DNA of 64,000 nt from an uncultured Dehalococcoidia bacterium (lineage in GTDB: Bacteria > Chloroflexota > Dehalococcoidia > Lucifugimonadales > Lucifugimonadaceae): positions 930,001 through 994,000 of the forward strand of contig OY282385.1 in NCBI GenBank assembly GCA_958295935.1, in the 5' to 3' direction. A program made the position numbers and the translations under genes. This document shows positions 19,308 to 28,569 of the stretch, one piece after another; the stretch's first letter is position 1, and each line of letters starts with the position of its first letter. The notes below the pieces were generated by a model. The model was not told where the DNA came from, did not search any database, and saw only the letters and a program-made list of their open reading frames with translations.

Positions 19308-20312
19308 TTAGCGCGGGTAGCGTCGAGGGGTCGGTTCAAGCGGTTCGTCGTCAAGGGCTGAGCCGGAGGGCGCGACTGCGGGGAGCCAGGGTAGAGAGTG
19401 AATGGATCTGATGCGATCCAAGTTTATCCATAGCGATTCATTACGTTTCCTGTGCGCAATCGCGGCCTTGTGGAAGACGTACCGGGAGGTCAGCTGCGCG
19501 CCGACCAGCATGATGATCGAAGATACGTATACCCACGCCATCAGAATGATTACTGCGCTGACCGCGCCGTAGACGGCTGAGGTGGCATTGAAGTTCTGCA
19601 GGTAGAACACAAAGGAGAATTTGGTTATCTCGAATGCCAGTGCGCCGACTAGTGCGGTGGGCCACACGTCGCTGAACTTGAGCTTGGTGTTGGGTAGCCA
19701 CCAGTAGAGGATCACGAATACAAGGAAAGTAAAGAGGAGGGGCACCGGGGCGGAAAGGCGCTGCCACAGTGCGGGGTCTGCGATCACGCCGTCCGGGGCC
19801 AAGAAGGCGGAGGCTTGTTGGAAGAAGCTGATCGTGGCAGTTATGAATACGGAACCGAATAGCAGGAGTGCTGAGCCGGACATAAGGGCGAAGTCCATAG
19901 CGCGTTCCGTGAGGAATGGCCTGGTGCGGCGTATGCCCCAGATGTTGTTGATGCTCTTCCGTATAGATCCGAATACTGCGGTGGAGGTCCATAGCAGTCC
20001 GATGGCTGCCAGGATGCCGCCCAAGGTGCGGCGGTCCGACAGCGAATCGAGTACGCCGAGTATGGCGTCGCCGCTTTCTTCCAGCACGGGGACCTGTCGT
20101 TGCAAGCCCTCGATGAGTCTCTCCTGAAAGCCTCCGATGCCCAGCAGGAAGCCGAACACCGATACAAGGGCGAGTATCAGGGGGAAGAGTGAGAAGAGAG
20201 CGTAGAAGGATATGGCGGCCGCGTTGTAGGGGCCGTTTTTGCCCAGGAATTCGTTGAAGTTGCTGGCGCAGAATTTTATAAACTGGGAGAACCAGTAGGT
20301 CAGGATCCGCAT
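19308..20312 (-). CDS. YihY/BrkB-family membrane protein
   Basis: A 334-residue protein with about six hydrophobic segments and the signature of the YihY/virulence factor BrkB family: NGPYNAAAISFYALFSLFPLILAL near the N-terminus and a late AVYGAVSAVIILMAWVYVSSIIMLVGAQLTS. Older databases call it ribonuclease BN, which has been withdrawn for this family; the molecular function is not established. The C-terminal 50 residues are hydrophilic. It converges with the small HAD gene, separated by about 18 bases, and stands alone on its strand. Confidence 0.87.
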   Translation of the reverse strand: MRILTYWFSQFIKFCASNFNEFLGKNGPYNAAAISFYALFSLFPLILALVSVFGFLLGIGGFQERLIEGLQRQVPVLEESGDAILGVLDSLSDRRTLGGILAAIGLLWTSTAVFGSIRKSINNIWGIRRTRPFLTERAMDFALMSGSALLLFGSVFITATISFFQQASAFLAPDGVIADPALWQRLSAPVPLLFTFLVFVILYWWLPNTKLKFSDVWPTALVGALAFEITKFSFVFYLQNFNATSAVYGAVSAVIILMAWVYVSSIIMLVGAQLTSRYVFHKAAIAHRKRNESLWINLDRIRSIHSLPWLPAVAPSGSALDDEPLEPTPRRYPR

Positions 20313-20549
20313 TGTCGGTTTCCGGTACCGGGTTGTCGGGAGGCCTTACAAGGTATTTTCCCACAGATTCGCGGATTGTCGAAGGCCAGTCTCTCCGGCG
20401 GAATTTCTGTAGGGAGTCGTGCGTAAGGGGTCCCGGAGCGATTCTTGGCTCCTACGTCCATATACTCACTCTCGCTTTAGCTCTCTGCCTGACGGATGGG
20501 CTTTCGCGGGCGGCGTCCGGGTTGCAGAAACATCCGGGCAACCGGTCTA

Positions 20550-21590
20550 TCAACCCAGTTTTCCTGAGCGGTAAGCGTCCAGGTAGTTCATGCAGAAGTC
20601 GTCCTCGCCGCGCAGGAGCTGCATCGTTATCTTCACGGGCTCGGAGTCGAGGTCGAGGTTCATGATTCTCTGAAGTTTGGTTTCTATGGGGTTGATGATG
20701 CCGCTGTCGAGGCCGTGCTGTATCGCGAGGTACAGGAATGCGTCGTTTATGAGCCTGCGCTTGGGCAGTCCGAAGGATACGTTGCTTATGCCGCCGGTGA
20801 GGTGAATTTCGTTTCCGAAGCGGTTGCGGACCTCCTGGACGGCTTCCAGATAGTGCATCCCGTACTCGCCGGAGACGGAGATAGGAAATACTAGTCCGTC
20901 CACGAATATGTCCGACATGGCTATGCCGGCCGAAAGGGCCTTCTCGACGATGGCGCCGATGTTCTCGACCCGCTCGGCGGCGCCGTCGGGCATCCCGTCG
21001 ACGCTGGCCGCGGTGAGTATCACCCGGGCGTTGTGCCGGACAGCCAGGTCGAGGGTGTCGATGCGCTCCAGCGCAACCGAGTTGAGCATTGGCCGACCGG
21101 CTGATCCGTCGTACGCCTCCAGGCCCGCGGCTATGATGTCGGGATTGGAAGAATCCACACTGGGGGGCGCGCTCGACACGCTCTGGGTGTTTCGGATCAG
21201 CCACTCCATCGAGGCGATCTGCTCTTCGAGTCTGTATGACGCTTCATCGACGTTCAGGTCGAGGTAGTGGGCGCCTGCCGCGATCTGCCTGTACACCTCC
21301 CGCTGTACGTAGGCGGTTCCCTGTGCGGCTTCATCCGCATCTCCGTGAAGGCCCTTCCACACCGCGATCATGAAGTGCTTCAGGTTGCCTTGCTCGTAAG
21401 GCTGGGTGCGGGTGAAGTGTTCTGGAACAGTGAGATGGCTCACGTTGCCGGCCCGGTCTCTGTACTCGACCGCCTCGACGCCGCCTGGCAACGTGGTTGC
21501 CCGCCTGCCGTTTCTGCGCACGACCCTGGTGGTGTGAATGTTCTCGCCGATTATCACGAACTGGGTGGGTGAAGAGATGGTTTTTTGCAT
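20550..21590 (-). CDS. Pterin-binding methyltransferase (dihydropteroate synthase-like, MtgA/AcsE type)
   Basis: A 346-residue TIM-barrel protein related to methyltetrahydrofolate:corrinoid methyltransferases. IIGENIHTTR near the start, AGAHYLDLNVDEA and a late LTGGISNVSFGLPKRR are the pterin-binding signatures of this family. I chose ATG 21590 because the conserved QFVIIGENIH begins soon after; the frame opens 18 codons earlier at 21644 with a basic, unconserved lead. It lies downstream of the MetF-MetV gene in the same direction, so the pair likely links methyl-tetrahydrofolate to a corrinoid protein. No corrinoid protein gene is in the window, so the methyl donor or acceptor is open. Confidence 0.82.
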   Translation of the reverse strand: MQKTISSPTQFVIIGENIHTTRVVRRNGRRATTLPGGVEAVEYRDRAGNVSHLTVPEHFTRTQPYEQGNLKHFMIAVWKGLHGDADEAAQGTAYVQREVYRQIAAGAHYLDLNVDEASYRLEEQIASMEWLIRNTQSVSSAPPSVDSSNPDIIAAGLEAYDGSAGRPMLNSVALERIDTLDLAVRHNARVILTAASVDGMPDGAAERVENIGAIVEKALSAGIAMSDIFVDGLVFPISVSGEYGMHYLEAVQEVRNRFGNEIHLTGGISNVSFGLPKRRLINDAFLYLAIQHGLDSGIINPIETKLQRIMNLDLDSEPVKITMQLLRGEDDFCMNYLDAYRSGKLG

Positions 21591-21705
21591 GAGGACTTGG
21601 AGGGGGCTGTTTAACCGGATTCGGCTCGGTCGAGAGCGCGCCAACTGGGCATTTTATGCCTCCGGAGCGTATTCGAGTAGCCTGGCGGCGCCTTCACAGG
21701 CCATT

Positions 21706-23295
21706 TTACTTGCCCGGCGAGGGCGATTCGTCGGCTCGGTGGTCGCGTCCGAGGAAAGTATTTGCCCAGGCAGAGGTTCCTCTCAGCGCGGAGTTGCGAA
21801 ACACTATGGGCCGCTCCAACATATTGCGCTCTTCACCGTGCGGCTTGAGGCGGTCGTACGCGCGCAGCCAGATGCAGTCCTTGTCCAGGACTTCACACTT
21901 GCCGGCCCGGGTTCCTCCGCATGGACCGTTGCGCTGGTTCTTGACGCACTGAGATTCGGGGCAGAGATACGCTATGTCGGGCAGCGAGCAATCGCCGCAA
22001 TCCCGGCATCCATACAGCGGTACCTTTGCCATCTGTTCGACCGCGTGGGCCAGCCCGGACACGGCCCGGGACTTGTCCGCAAGCGAGTAGGCCGCCCTGC
22101 CGGCCGCGAATCCGGCTGAACCTTTTTCAAACGCGGCTGCGTGGAAGAGTCGTCCGAGGAAGTAGGCAGGCGATTGGGCGATACGGCCCTTCATGCGGGC
22201 TGCCCTGGACTTCGACGCTTCGTAGGTCTTGCTGACGCGGTCGCTGCTGAGCCCTCTGTTATCGCCTTGCTCCAGGTAGTAGAACTCATCCGGTTGCGGA
22301 AACGATATTTCCCCGGCGAAATCTTTCCAGTCATTGTTACCGAAAGAGTTCTCCAACTCCAGGATTCTGTTTAGTCGGGACAGTCTGGGTCTGCCTGAGA
22401 TATATGCGCCCCGGTAACCCATCCCTCGCAGTATCGCTATCTGCTTTGCGGCCAGTTCCTCGAAGAAGGCCCTGCCTCGGTCCTTTGCCTTTGCCTGCGT
22501 GCGGGCTATGTCTCTGAGCTCATCGGTTACTGCCACGCCCGGAATGCCCCATCGGTTGAAGAAGCCGGCGGCGGGGGCGGACAGTATGAAAACGGATCCC
22601 ATTAGCGGCAAGGCTATCCGGCTCATCTGTACGTATCGCCTGAGTTCGTCCAGCTTTCGGGAGTCGAAACCGATCTGGGTAACGGCGAATCGTGCGCCTG
22701 TGCGAATTTTCAGGTCGAGCTTGAAGTACTGGGTCATCAGTTCGCCTTCAAGTTTCTTGAAGGGGTTGACTGCGACTCCGGGGTAGAAGTTGGCCGGTTG
22801 AAGCGGGGCAGCCGGTTTTCTCGAATGCGAAGCAGACACTTGCAGCCCCTGATTCATCTGCCGGATCATCTCAAGCAGGCCGACGGAATCGGTATCGAAT
22901 ACCGGGGCGGCGGGGCCGGCGAAACCCTGTACCGGGTAATCTCCGCTCAGGGCGAGGATGTTGGTGAGGCCGGAACTGGCCAGCGCCCATAGCCTGCTCT
23001 CCAAGCCGTTGCGGTTATAGTCCTTGCAAGATACGTTGACGACGACGTCCAGGGCGCCGCCGAGGAGGTCCTGCCCCAATGTCTCAGGGCGTATATGGGG
23101 ATTCCCGCCTGGGTTGTCGGTGATGAATACAGTGTGAACACGCCCTTCCGAGGCCATTTGCCGGGCCATGGCGACGACGCTGCGCGCTCGCTCCTCCATG
23201 GCGAGGCCGCGCGTGGTTTCTAGTTCCACCGCAATGAGGAACTGGTCGGTCTTCTCCAAGCGGAGTTGCAACGCGGTACCGGTGTCGTTATTCAC
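21706..23295 (-). CDS. Methylenetetrahydrofolate reductase fused to a MetV-like cysteine domain
   Basis: A 529-residue fusion. Residues 1-320 are a MetF-type reductase barrel (IAVELETTRG, ALSGDYP, ALPLMGSVFIL). The last 100 residues are the MTHFR_C/MetV domain with eight cysteines (430, 433, 436, 445, 450, 459, 467 and 474), arranged as CRDCGDC, LCPESQC, NGPCGG and a further pair. In acetogens these are two proteins, with MetV binding an iron-sulfur cluster; here they are one polypeptide. It reduces methylene- to methyl-tetrahydrofolate and is followed by a pterin methyltransferase. NADH versus ferredoxin as donor cannot be decided from the sequence. Confidence 0.88.
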   Translation of the reverse strand: MNNDTGTALQLRLEKTDQFLIAVELETTRGLAMEERARSVVAMARQMASEGRVHTVFITDNPGGNPHIRPETLGQDLLGGALDVVVNVSCKDYNRNGLESRLWALASSGLTNILALSGDYPVQGFAGPAAPVFDTDSVGLLEMIRQMNQGLQVSASHSRKPAAPLQPANFYPGVAVNPFKKLEGELMTQYFKLDLKIRTGARFAVTQIGFDSRKLDELRRYVQMSRIALPLMGSVFILSAPAAGFFNRWGIPGVAVTDELRDIARTQAKAKDRGRAFFEELAAKQIAILRGMGYRGAYISGRPRLSRLNRILELENSFGNNDWKDFAGEISFPQPDEFYYLEQGDNRGLSSDRVSKTYEASKSRAARMKGRIAQSPAYFLGRLFHAAAFEKGSAGFAAGRAAYSLADKSRAVSGLAHAVEQMAKVPLYGCRDCGDCSLPDIAYLCPESQCVKNQRNGPCGGTRAGKCEVLDKDCIWLRAYDRLKPHGEERNMLERPIVFRNSALRGTSAWANTFLGRDHRADESPSPGK

Positions 23296-23454
23296 AATCG
23301 AGTCTGAAGCCGGGCTGGGCCTATGGGCGGTTGCCGGAAAGGTTAGCAGGCGAGGGAAGAAGCGTTAAACTGAATCGGCCCTGCTTCCGCCCGTCCGGGC
23401 CCCAGGGCGAGTATTCGAGGCCGTCACTTCCACTTTAGACCAAGCGCTTACGGA

Positions 23455-24912
23455 TTGAATCAGAATTTCCAATTAAGACCTGGTGACAGCGTGGTCCGCA
23501 GACCGAGTGCGGATGAGATTGCGCCGGTGCGGGTACGCATCGAAAGCCGCTCAGTCTCGGTCCGGGGCCCGACGTCTCCGATGCTGCTCGTGTACGGGTT
23601 CCTCGTACTGATGGCGCTGGGGACCGCGGCGCTCATGCTGCCGATTTCCAATACCGGGAGCGAGTTCACGCCGTTTACACAGGCGCTTTTCACGTGTGTC
23701 TCTGCGGTAACCGTAACGGGTCTTACTGTAGTGGACACCGCTGAGGCGTGGAGCCGATTTGGGCAGGTAGTGGTTCTTGGTCTGTTTTTCTTGGGGGGCC
23801 TGGGGTTTCTGACCGGGGCAGCGTTTTTCTCAGTCATAATCGGTCAGCGGCTGAGTCTCGCCAACCAGCTGATCGTTCGGGAAGGTATGGGCGGCGGAGA
23901 GTTGGGCACCATCGCCTCGATGGTGCGGACCTTCGTCGTAGTGGCTGTTGGCATACAGGCGCTGGGGGCTCTGCTGTTGTTCTTGCGCTGGTATGTGTTT
24001 GGTTCTATGTGGGACGGCATAAGCCTGCCGGACGCGGTATGGCATAGCGTGTTCCACGCTGTGTCGGCGTTCAACAACGCGGGTTTCGACGTGATCCCGG
24101 ACGAGTTGGGGGGAGCGAGCGTGGCGCCGTTCCGCCATGATTTTCCGGTTTTGGCAATCATAGGGGCGCTGATAGTGATCGGGGGCATAGGCTTCACGGT
24201 ACTCAGAGACATCGTCGCGGCGCGTAGTCCCGGCAAGCTGCGGCTGGAGACGAAACTGATACTGATTGGCACACTGACGCTCATACCTATCGGCGCGGGC
24301 ATTTTCTTCTTCAGCGAGAGAGATAACCCTGAGCTAACGTTTAACACAAGCGTCGGAGACAAGGTTGGAGACGCTTTCTTCCACTCGATCAGCGCTCGCA
24401 CTGCCGGTTTCTCCACCCTGGACTACGAACTGACAAGCCAAGGTGGGGATATTTCTACTGAACTCCTCATGTTCATCGGGGGCGCGTCCGCTTCAACGGC
24501 CGGGGGCATCAAGATAAACACCTTCATGGTGATCGTTTTCGCTGTATTGGCGGTCTTTCGGGGCCGCAGCAACGTGTCGGCGCTGGGTCGAGAGATACCG
24601 TTGGGAAACGTGCGGCGGGCTCTCGTGATCACTATCTTTGCGGCATTTAGCATGGTCTGCTTCATGTACTTGCTACTCACGGTCCAGGATACGTTGCCGT
24701 TCCGCGCTGCGCTTTTCGAGGTCATCTCTGCGTTCTCGACGGTGGGCCTGTCCAAGGGCATCACAGGGGATTTGAACGATCCCGCCCGGGTCATCCTGGT
24801 CATGGCGATGTTCGTAGGGAGGCTGGGGCCTTTGACTATGGCTCTGTTAATGACCGGCAGAGCCGCGCCGGAACGCATACGGATGGCCCAAGAAGAGGTT
24901 AGAATCGGCTAG
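23455..24912 (+). CDS. trkH: TrkH/KtrB-family potassium channel subunit
   Basis: A 485-residue membrane protein of the Trk/Ktr/HKT superfamily, with four pore-loop repeats visible: SAVTVTGLTVVD, HAVSAFNNAGFDV, SISARTAGFSTLD and SAFSTVGLSKG, each with the filter glycine. It admits K+ when gated by RCK proteins, and three RCK-type genes follow. The N-terminal 40 residues are hydrophilic. The start is TTG at 23455; no better ATG lies nearby. At the end it leaves about 65 bases before the first RCK gene. KtrB versus TrkH type is not settled by eye. Confidence 0.93.
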   Translation: MNQNFQLRPGDSVVRRPSADEIAPVRVRIESRSVSVRGPTSPMLLVYGFLVLMALGTAALMLPISNTGSEFTPFTQALFTCVSAVTVTGLTVVDTAEAWSRFGQVVVLGLFFLGGLGFLTGAAFFSVIIGQRLSLANQLIVREGMGGGELGTIASMVRTFVVVAVGIQALGALLLFLRWYVFGSMWDGISLPDAVWHSVFHAVSAFNNAGFDVIPDELGGASVAPFRHDFPVLAIIGALIVIGGIGFTVLRDIVAARSPGKLRLETKLILIGTLTLIPIGAGIFFFSERDNPELTFNTSVGDKVGDAFFHSISARTAGFSTLDYELTSQGGDISTELLMFIGGASASTAGGIKINTFMVIVFAVLAVFRGRSNVSALGREIPLGNVRRALVITIFAAFSMVCFMYLLLTVQDTLPFRAALFEVISAFSTVGLSKGITGDLNDPARVILVMAMFVGRLGPLTMALLMTGRAAPERIRMAQEEVRIG

Positions 24913-24979
24913 GCTGCCGCATGCCCGGCAAGTGGCATGGCGCGCCGCAAGACACGCTTGAAGCAGGCGATCTTCAGTC

Positions 24980-25636
24980 ATGAAACAGCACGTGGTAATA
25001 GTTGGGTTGGGCCGGTTCGGCACCAGGCTGGGGCGCACTCTGTACCAGTTGGGCCACGACGTGATGGCTATCGACCGCGACGAAGAGCGCGTACAGTCGA
25101 TGATGAGCGAGGTGACGTACGCCATCCGGGGCGACGCTACGCAGGAATCGGTGCTGCGGGAGATGGGGGTGCACAACTTCGACATCGGGATAGTCGCCAT
25201 CGGCGCCAACATCGAAGCCAGCATCATGGTGAGCGTGCTGTTCAAGACGATGAACGTTCCCTACATAGTGGCCCGCGCCAACAGTGACCTGCACGGCAAC
25301 ACGCTGGAGCGCATCGGCTGCGACAGGGTTATACACCCCGAGGAGGAATCGGGCCGGCGACTTGCCTATGAGTTGTTCAACCCGGACGTAGAGGAGTATC
25401 TGGGGGTGACCAGTTCCTTTGGCGTGAGCAGGCTGGCAGTGCCCGACCGCTTTGCCAACATGACTCTCAGGGAGGCGGGATTCTCAGGGCCCAGGGACAA
25501 GTACCGCGTTGTGGTCATAGCGTTGCGAAGGGGGGAGAACGTGACGCTGATTCCCGATTCGAACGAGATGATGAGGCTGGGAGATGAGTTGGTGATAGTG
25601 GGCAGGGACAACCTGGTACAGCAGATCACTGCGTGA
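24980..25636 (+). CDS. TrkA/KtrA-type RCK potassium-channel regulator
   Basis: A 218-residue protein with an N-terminal NAD/ATP-binding Rossmann domain (IVGLGRFGTRLG, then an acidic AIDRDEERV strand end) and a C-terminal TrkA_C domain from about residue 135. This is the KtrA layout: a single RCK unit that octamerises below the channel and gates it by nucleotide. It directly follows the channel gene. The C-terminal domain looks complete (DELVIVGRDNLVQQI). It is one of three RCK-type genes in the run, so subunit composition in vivo is uncertain. Confidence 0.92.
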   Translation: MKQHVVIVGLGRFGTRLGRTLYQLGHDVMAIDRDEERVQSMMSEVTYAIRGDATQESVLREMGVHNFDIGIVAIGANIEASIMVSVLFKTMNVPYIVARANSDLHGNTLERIGCDRVIHPEEESGRRLAYELFNPDVEEYLGVTSSFGVSRLAVPDRFANMTLREAGFSGPRDKYRVVVIALRRGENVTLIPDSNEMMRLGDELVIVGRDNLVQQITA

Positions 25637-25657
25637 TCTGGCAGGCAGAGTTGACGC

Positions 25658-26170
25658 ATGGCGATTTCAAACGTATTGGCCTTGGCCACCGGAGACGCGT
25701 CAGACGCCGGGACGGTGTCCTACGCCGCGGAACTTACGCGCGCTTCCAGGGGCAAGCTGCTGATCGTGTACGTAATAAAAATCAGGCGCTCCCTTCCTGT
25801 GGACGCGGAGGTGGATGAGCAGGTAGCCCGCGGGGAGCAGGCTCTGAAGCGAGCGCAGCAGCTTTCCCGGCTTGCGAGAAGCTCGGTTGAAACGCAGTTG
25901 CTACAGGCTCGTGAGATCGGCCCGGCGGTGGTACACGAGGTGTCAACGCGTGAAGTGGACGCGGTGGTCATAGGTATGTCCTACCAGAAGGAGCACGGCC
26001 GGTTCTCACTGGGCGGGAACGTTCCCTACATACTGGAGCACTCGCCCTCCCTCGTCATTCTCTACCGCGAGCCTCAGAAAAGGACGGCCGCGCTGGGGGA
26101 ACGGTCCCTATCCCTGTGGAATCAGGTGCGCGGGAGGATAAGCGCGCCGCAAGCGGGATTTCGCACGTGA
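25658..26170 (+). CDS. Universal stress protein (UspA) family
   Basis: A 170-residue Usp-domain protein: hydrophobic first strand (NVLALATGDASDAG), a helix rich in charged residues, then VDAVVIGMSYQKEHGRFSLGGNVPYILEHSPSLVIL, corresponding to the usual GSRGxxxxxxxxxGSVSxxVxxxxxxPVLVV nucleotide-loop region but altered at several glycines, so ATP binding is uncertain. The C-terminal 25 residues are an extra tail. It sits between two RCK genes and ends in TGA overlapping the next gene's GTG (GTGA), so it is translationally coupled to it and probably senses or tunes K+ transport. Confidence 0.85.
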   Translation: MAISNVLALATGDASDAGTVSYAAELTRASRGKLLIVYVIKIRRSLPVDAEVDEQVARGEQALKRAQQLSRLARSSVETQLLQAREIGPAVVHEVSTREVDAVVIGMSYQKEHGRFSLGGNVPYILEHSPSLVILYREPQKRTAALGERSLSLWNQVRGRISAPQAGFRT

Positions 26171-26589
26171 GCGTGATAATCGTGGGTGGAGGGAGAACGG
26201 GCACGGGGCTGGCTAGGCTGTTGTCCAACCAGGGCAAGCAGGTTGCTTTGGTCGACGTCGATCCTGCGAATATGGAATCCCTTTCGTCAGGTCGAATAGA
26301 GTCTGGCGGCGTCACGATCGTGGAGGGCGACGGGACCGACCCTCGCGTTCTCGAATCCACCGGCATTCGCGAAGCTGAGATTTTCATCGCGGTCACCGGC
26401 AGCGATACGGTGAACGGGCTGGCAGCCCAGCGGGCGCTCTACGAGTACGAAGTTCAAACCACCATCCTTAGCGCCCGCGACGACGGCCTGAAGAGGCTCT
26501 ACCAGTCTTTGGGGCTCAGCACCGTCAACCCGACTCAGTTGACAGTAGATAGCATCGTGTCCGGCGTATCAAACCGGGGGGAGGGTTAG
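26167..26589 (+). CDS. RCK-N-only TrkA-like protein
   Basis: A 140-residue protein with just the NAD-binding half of a TrkA unit: VIIVGGGRTGTGLARLL at the start, then a VDVDPAN strand end and GDGTDP, with no TrkA_C domain. I set the start at GTG 26167, which overlaps the Usp stop (GTGA), in preference to an ATG 17 codons upstream inside the Usp gene. It may heterodimerise with the following full-length RCK protein, together resembling the two halves of a classical duplicated TrkA. That pairing is inference from gene order and size. Confidence 0.83.
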   Translation: MSVIIVGGGRTGTGLARLLSNQGKQVALVDVDPANMESLSSGRIESGGVTIVEGDGTDPRVLESTGIREAEIFIAVTGSDTVNGLAAQRALYEYEVQTTILSARDDGLKRLYQSLGLSTVNPTQLTVDSIVSGVSNRGEG

Positions 26590-26595
26590 CGGCCG

Positions 26596-27261
26596 TTGTA
26601 CGTGGTGATCGTCGGAGGAGGCAGGCTGGGTACGAGTATTGCGGCATCCCTGGCCGGGGGAGGGCACGAGGCGTTTTTGCTCGACCGCGATTCTGCGCGG
26701 GTGGCAGCGTTCCGTTCTGAGATGGGCGGCATCGCCGGCGTAGGAGACGGTACGTCTCTGCGAAACCTCACCGAGGCGGGGGTATCGCGCGCCTCAGTGG
26801 TGGTGGCGGCAACGGGGTCGGACGAAGACAACCTTGCGGTGTGCCAGTTGGCGAAATGGAACTTCGACGTGCCAAAGACCATTGCGCTGGTGCACCGCCC
26901 TGAGAACGTCGAGTTGTTCGAGACCTGCGGCGTGGACGTGGTGGTTAGCGTCCCGGAAATCATCATGTCGAGTCTTGCGACCTCTCTCCCGGCACATCCG
27001 CTCATCAAGATGATGCGCATGCATGACCGCGGGTTAGAGGTGGTCGGCCTAAAGATTCCCGCGGGCGCTGAGGTTGCGGGTAAACTTCTGCGTGAAATCC
27101 AGTTGCCCTACGGCTCGACTGTTGCGCTGATCGTGAACAAAGAGGGCCGGGCCGAACCCCCCAGGGCCGACACGAGGCTTGAGGGTGAGGAAGTCGTCCT
27201 TGCGCTCAGCCCCGTCGCGTTCACGCAGGCCCTGTGGGAGATGCTCACCGAGTTGCATTAG
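26596..27261 (+). CDS. TrkA-type RCK protein (N and C domains)
   Basis: A 221-residue RCK protein: Rossmann motif VIVGGGRLGTSIAASL, acidic strand end LDRDS, GDGTS, then a TrkA_C domain from about residue 140 (GLEVVGLKIPAGAEVAGKLLREI). The start is TTG at 26596, six bases after the previous stop. Its stop TAG is immediately followed by the ATG of pheA with no gap. With the N-only protein before it, it offers three nucleotide-binding modules for one channel across the operon. Confidence 0.9.
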   Translation: MYVVIVGGGRLGTSIAASLAGGGHEAFLLDRDSARVAAFRSEMGGIAGVGDGTSLRNLTEAGVSRASVVVAATGSDEDNLAVCQLAKWNFDVPKTIALVHRPENVELFETCGVDVVVSVPEIIMSSLATSLPAHPLIKMMRMHDRGLEVVGLKIPAGAEVAGKLLREIQLPYGSTVALIVNKEGRAEPPRADTRLEGEEVVLALSPVAFTQALWEMLTELH

Positions 27262-28101
27262 ATGTCAAGTCAGAAACGAGTGGCGTTCCTGGGCCCGGCT
27301 GGTGCGTACGGGGAGGAAGCGGCGCTGATCTACGCACCGGATGACGAGCGCGTTCCCTACCCATCGCACCAGCACGTGGCCGCGGCCGTGGAGGATGGGG
27401 ATGCCGATGAGGCGGTGGCTCCAATAGAGAACAGCCTGTATGGAACCGTTGCAGACGTGCTCGACTTCCTGATCGAGTCGGCGCGGGTGAGGATCCGCGG
27501 CGAGTTGCTCTTACCGGTCAGGCACTGCCTCCTCTTGCAGCCCGGCGTCAAGCTGAGTGAAGTGAAGATAGTGACGTCCCACCCCCAGGCGCTTGGACAG
27601 TGCAGGAAGTATCTGGCGAGCCGCTTGCCGTTCGCTCGGCAGGAGTCAGTGGGCAGCACCTCCGCGGCCGTGAAGTCCGTGAGCTTGGGTGAGCGGACGT
27701 CGGCCGCTATCGCGTCGCGCAGGGCGGCCGACATCTACGGTCTGGAGGTGTTCGAGGAGAGCATCCAGGACCAGGATTCCAATATCACCAGGTTCGCCGT
27801 GCTGTCCCGCGAAGACCACCCCTACACGGGGGACGACAAGACCTCGTTGGCCTTCGATTTTCACTCTGACGCTCCCGGCCTCGTGTATGCGGCGCTGAGA
27901 CCGTTTGCGGAGCGCCGGATAAACCTGACCAAGATAGAGTCGAGGCCGACCGGCTCAAGGCTGGGCCGCTACATTTTCGTGGTGGATTTCCAGGGCCACC
28001 GCACGGAACCCCAGGTGATCGAGGTTCTGGAAGAAATCAGGCCTCACATGTCCTTGCTCAAGGTGCTGGGCTCTTATCCGCGAGCTGCCTGGCCGTACTA
28101 A
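27262..28101 (+). CDS. pheA: Prephenate dehydratase
   Basis: A 279-residue enzyme that decarboxylates and dehydrates prephenate to phenylpyruvate in phenylalanine synthesis. It has the N-terminal PDT domain (VAFLGPAGAYGEEAA, APIENSLYGTV, and the catalytic DSNITRFAVL) and a C-terminal ACT domain with KIESRPTGSRLGRYIFVVD, whose ESRP motif binds Phe for feedback inhibition. Length is typical for a monofunctional enzyme without chorismate mutase. Its ATG begins on the base after the TAG of the RCK gene, an unexpected partnership with a K+ uptake operon that is probably positional. Confidence 0.94.
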   Translation: MSSQKRVAFLGPAGAYGEEAALIYAPDDERVPYPSHQHVAAAVEDGDADEAVAPIENSLYGTVADVLDFLIESARVRIRGELLLPVRHCLLLQPGVKLSEVKIVTSHPQALGQCRKYLASRLPFARQESVGSTSAAVKSVSLGERTSAAIASRRAADIYGLEVFEESIQDQDSNITRFAVLSREDHPYTGDDKTSLAFDFHSDAPGLVYAALRPFAERRINLTKIESRPTGSRLGRYIFVVDFQGHRTEPQVIEVLEEIRPHMSLLKVLGSYPRAAWPY

Positions 28102-28248
28102 CCGGGCCGCCCCGTCCCATCCGGATAGAAGCCGTCCGCATCCTTGCCGGGAGGGGTTGTCGTCTGGCCTGGACTGATCCCGACGCTCCGTAATGCAACG
28201 TCTGGGTAAATCCGGGGGCAAGCGGATTTTCGCGGGCTGGAGCCTGGC

Positions 28249-28545
28249 TTACAGTTCCTCTCCGTCAAGGTCGAAGTCGTCAAATCCGCCATCGCCCCGA
28301 ATGTGCGCCGCGGCTCTCTGGCTCTCGGAAGCGGCTGATGACAGGCGTTCCCTGGTGGCTGCGGCGAGTTCCTCAGCCTTGTCGCGCCACTCCTTGCTCC
28401 GTTCAGATAGCAGGGCCCTGGTTTCCTCGCCGGATTTGGGGGCCAAGATCATACCGGCGGCAAATCCGGCGATCCCGCCTATGATCAGCCCTGCAAGGAA
28501 GCCGCCCCCGCCTTTCCTCTTACCGCCGTTATCAGCCATGGTCAA
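28249..28545 (-). CDS. YtxH-like small membrane-anchored protein
   Basis: A 98-residue protein with a basic start (KRKGGG), one Gly/Ala/Ile-rich helix FLAGLIIGGIAGFAAGMILAPKSGEE, and a charged alpha-helical tail rich in Glu, Arg and Ala. The GxxxG-type helix followed by LAPKSGEETR is the hallmark of the YtxH family, stress-linked in Bacillus but of unknown molecular role. It lies 24 bases downstream of another small membrane protein on the same strand, probably in one transcript. Confidence 0.78.
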   Translation of the reverse strand: MTMADNGGKRKGGGGFLAGLIIGGIAGFAAGMILAPKSGEETRALLSERSKEWRDKAEELAAATRERLSSAASESQRAAAHIRGDGGFDDFDLDGEEL

Positions 28546-28569
28546 ACTCCTGGCAAGCGTTCCGTAAGG

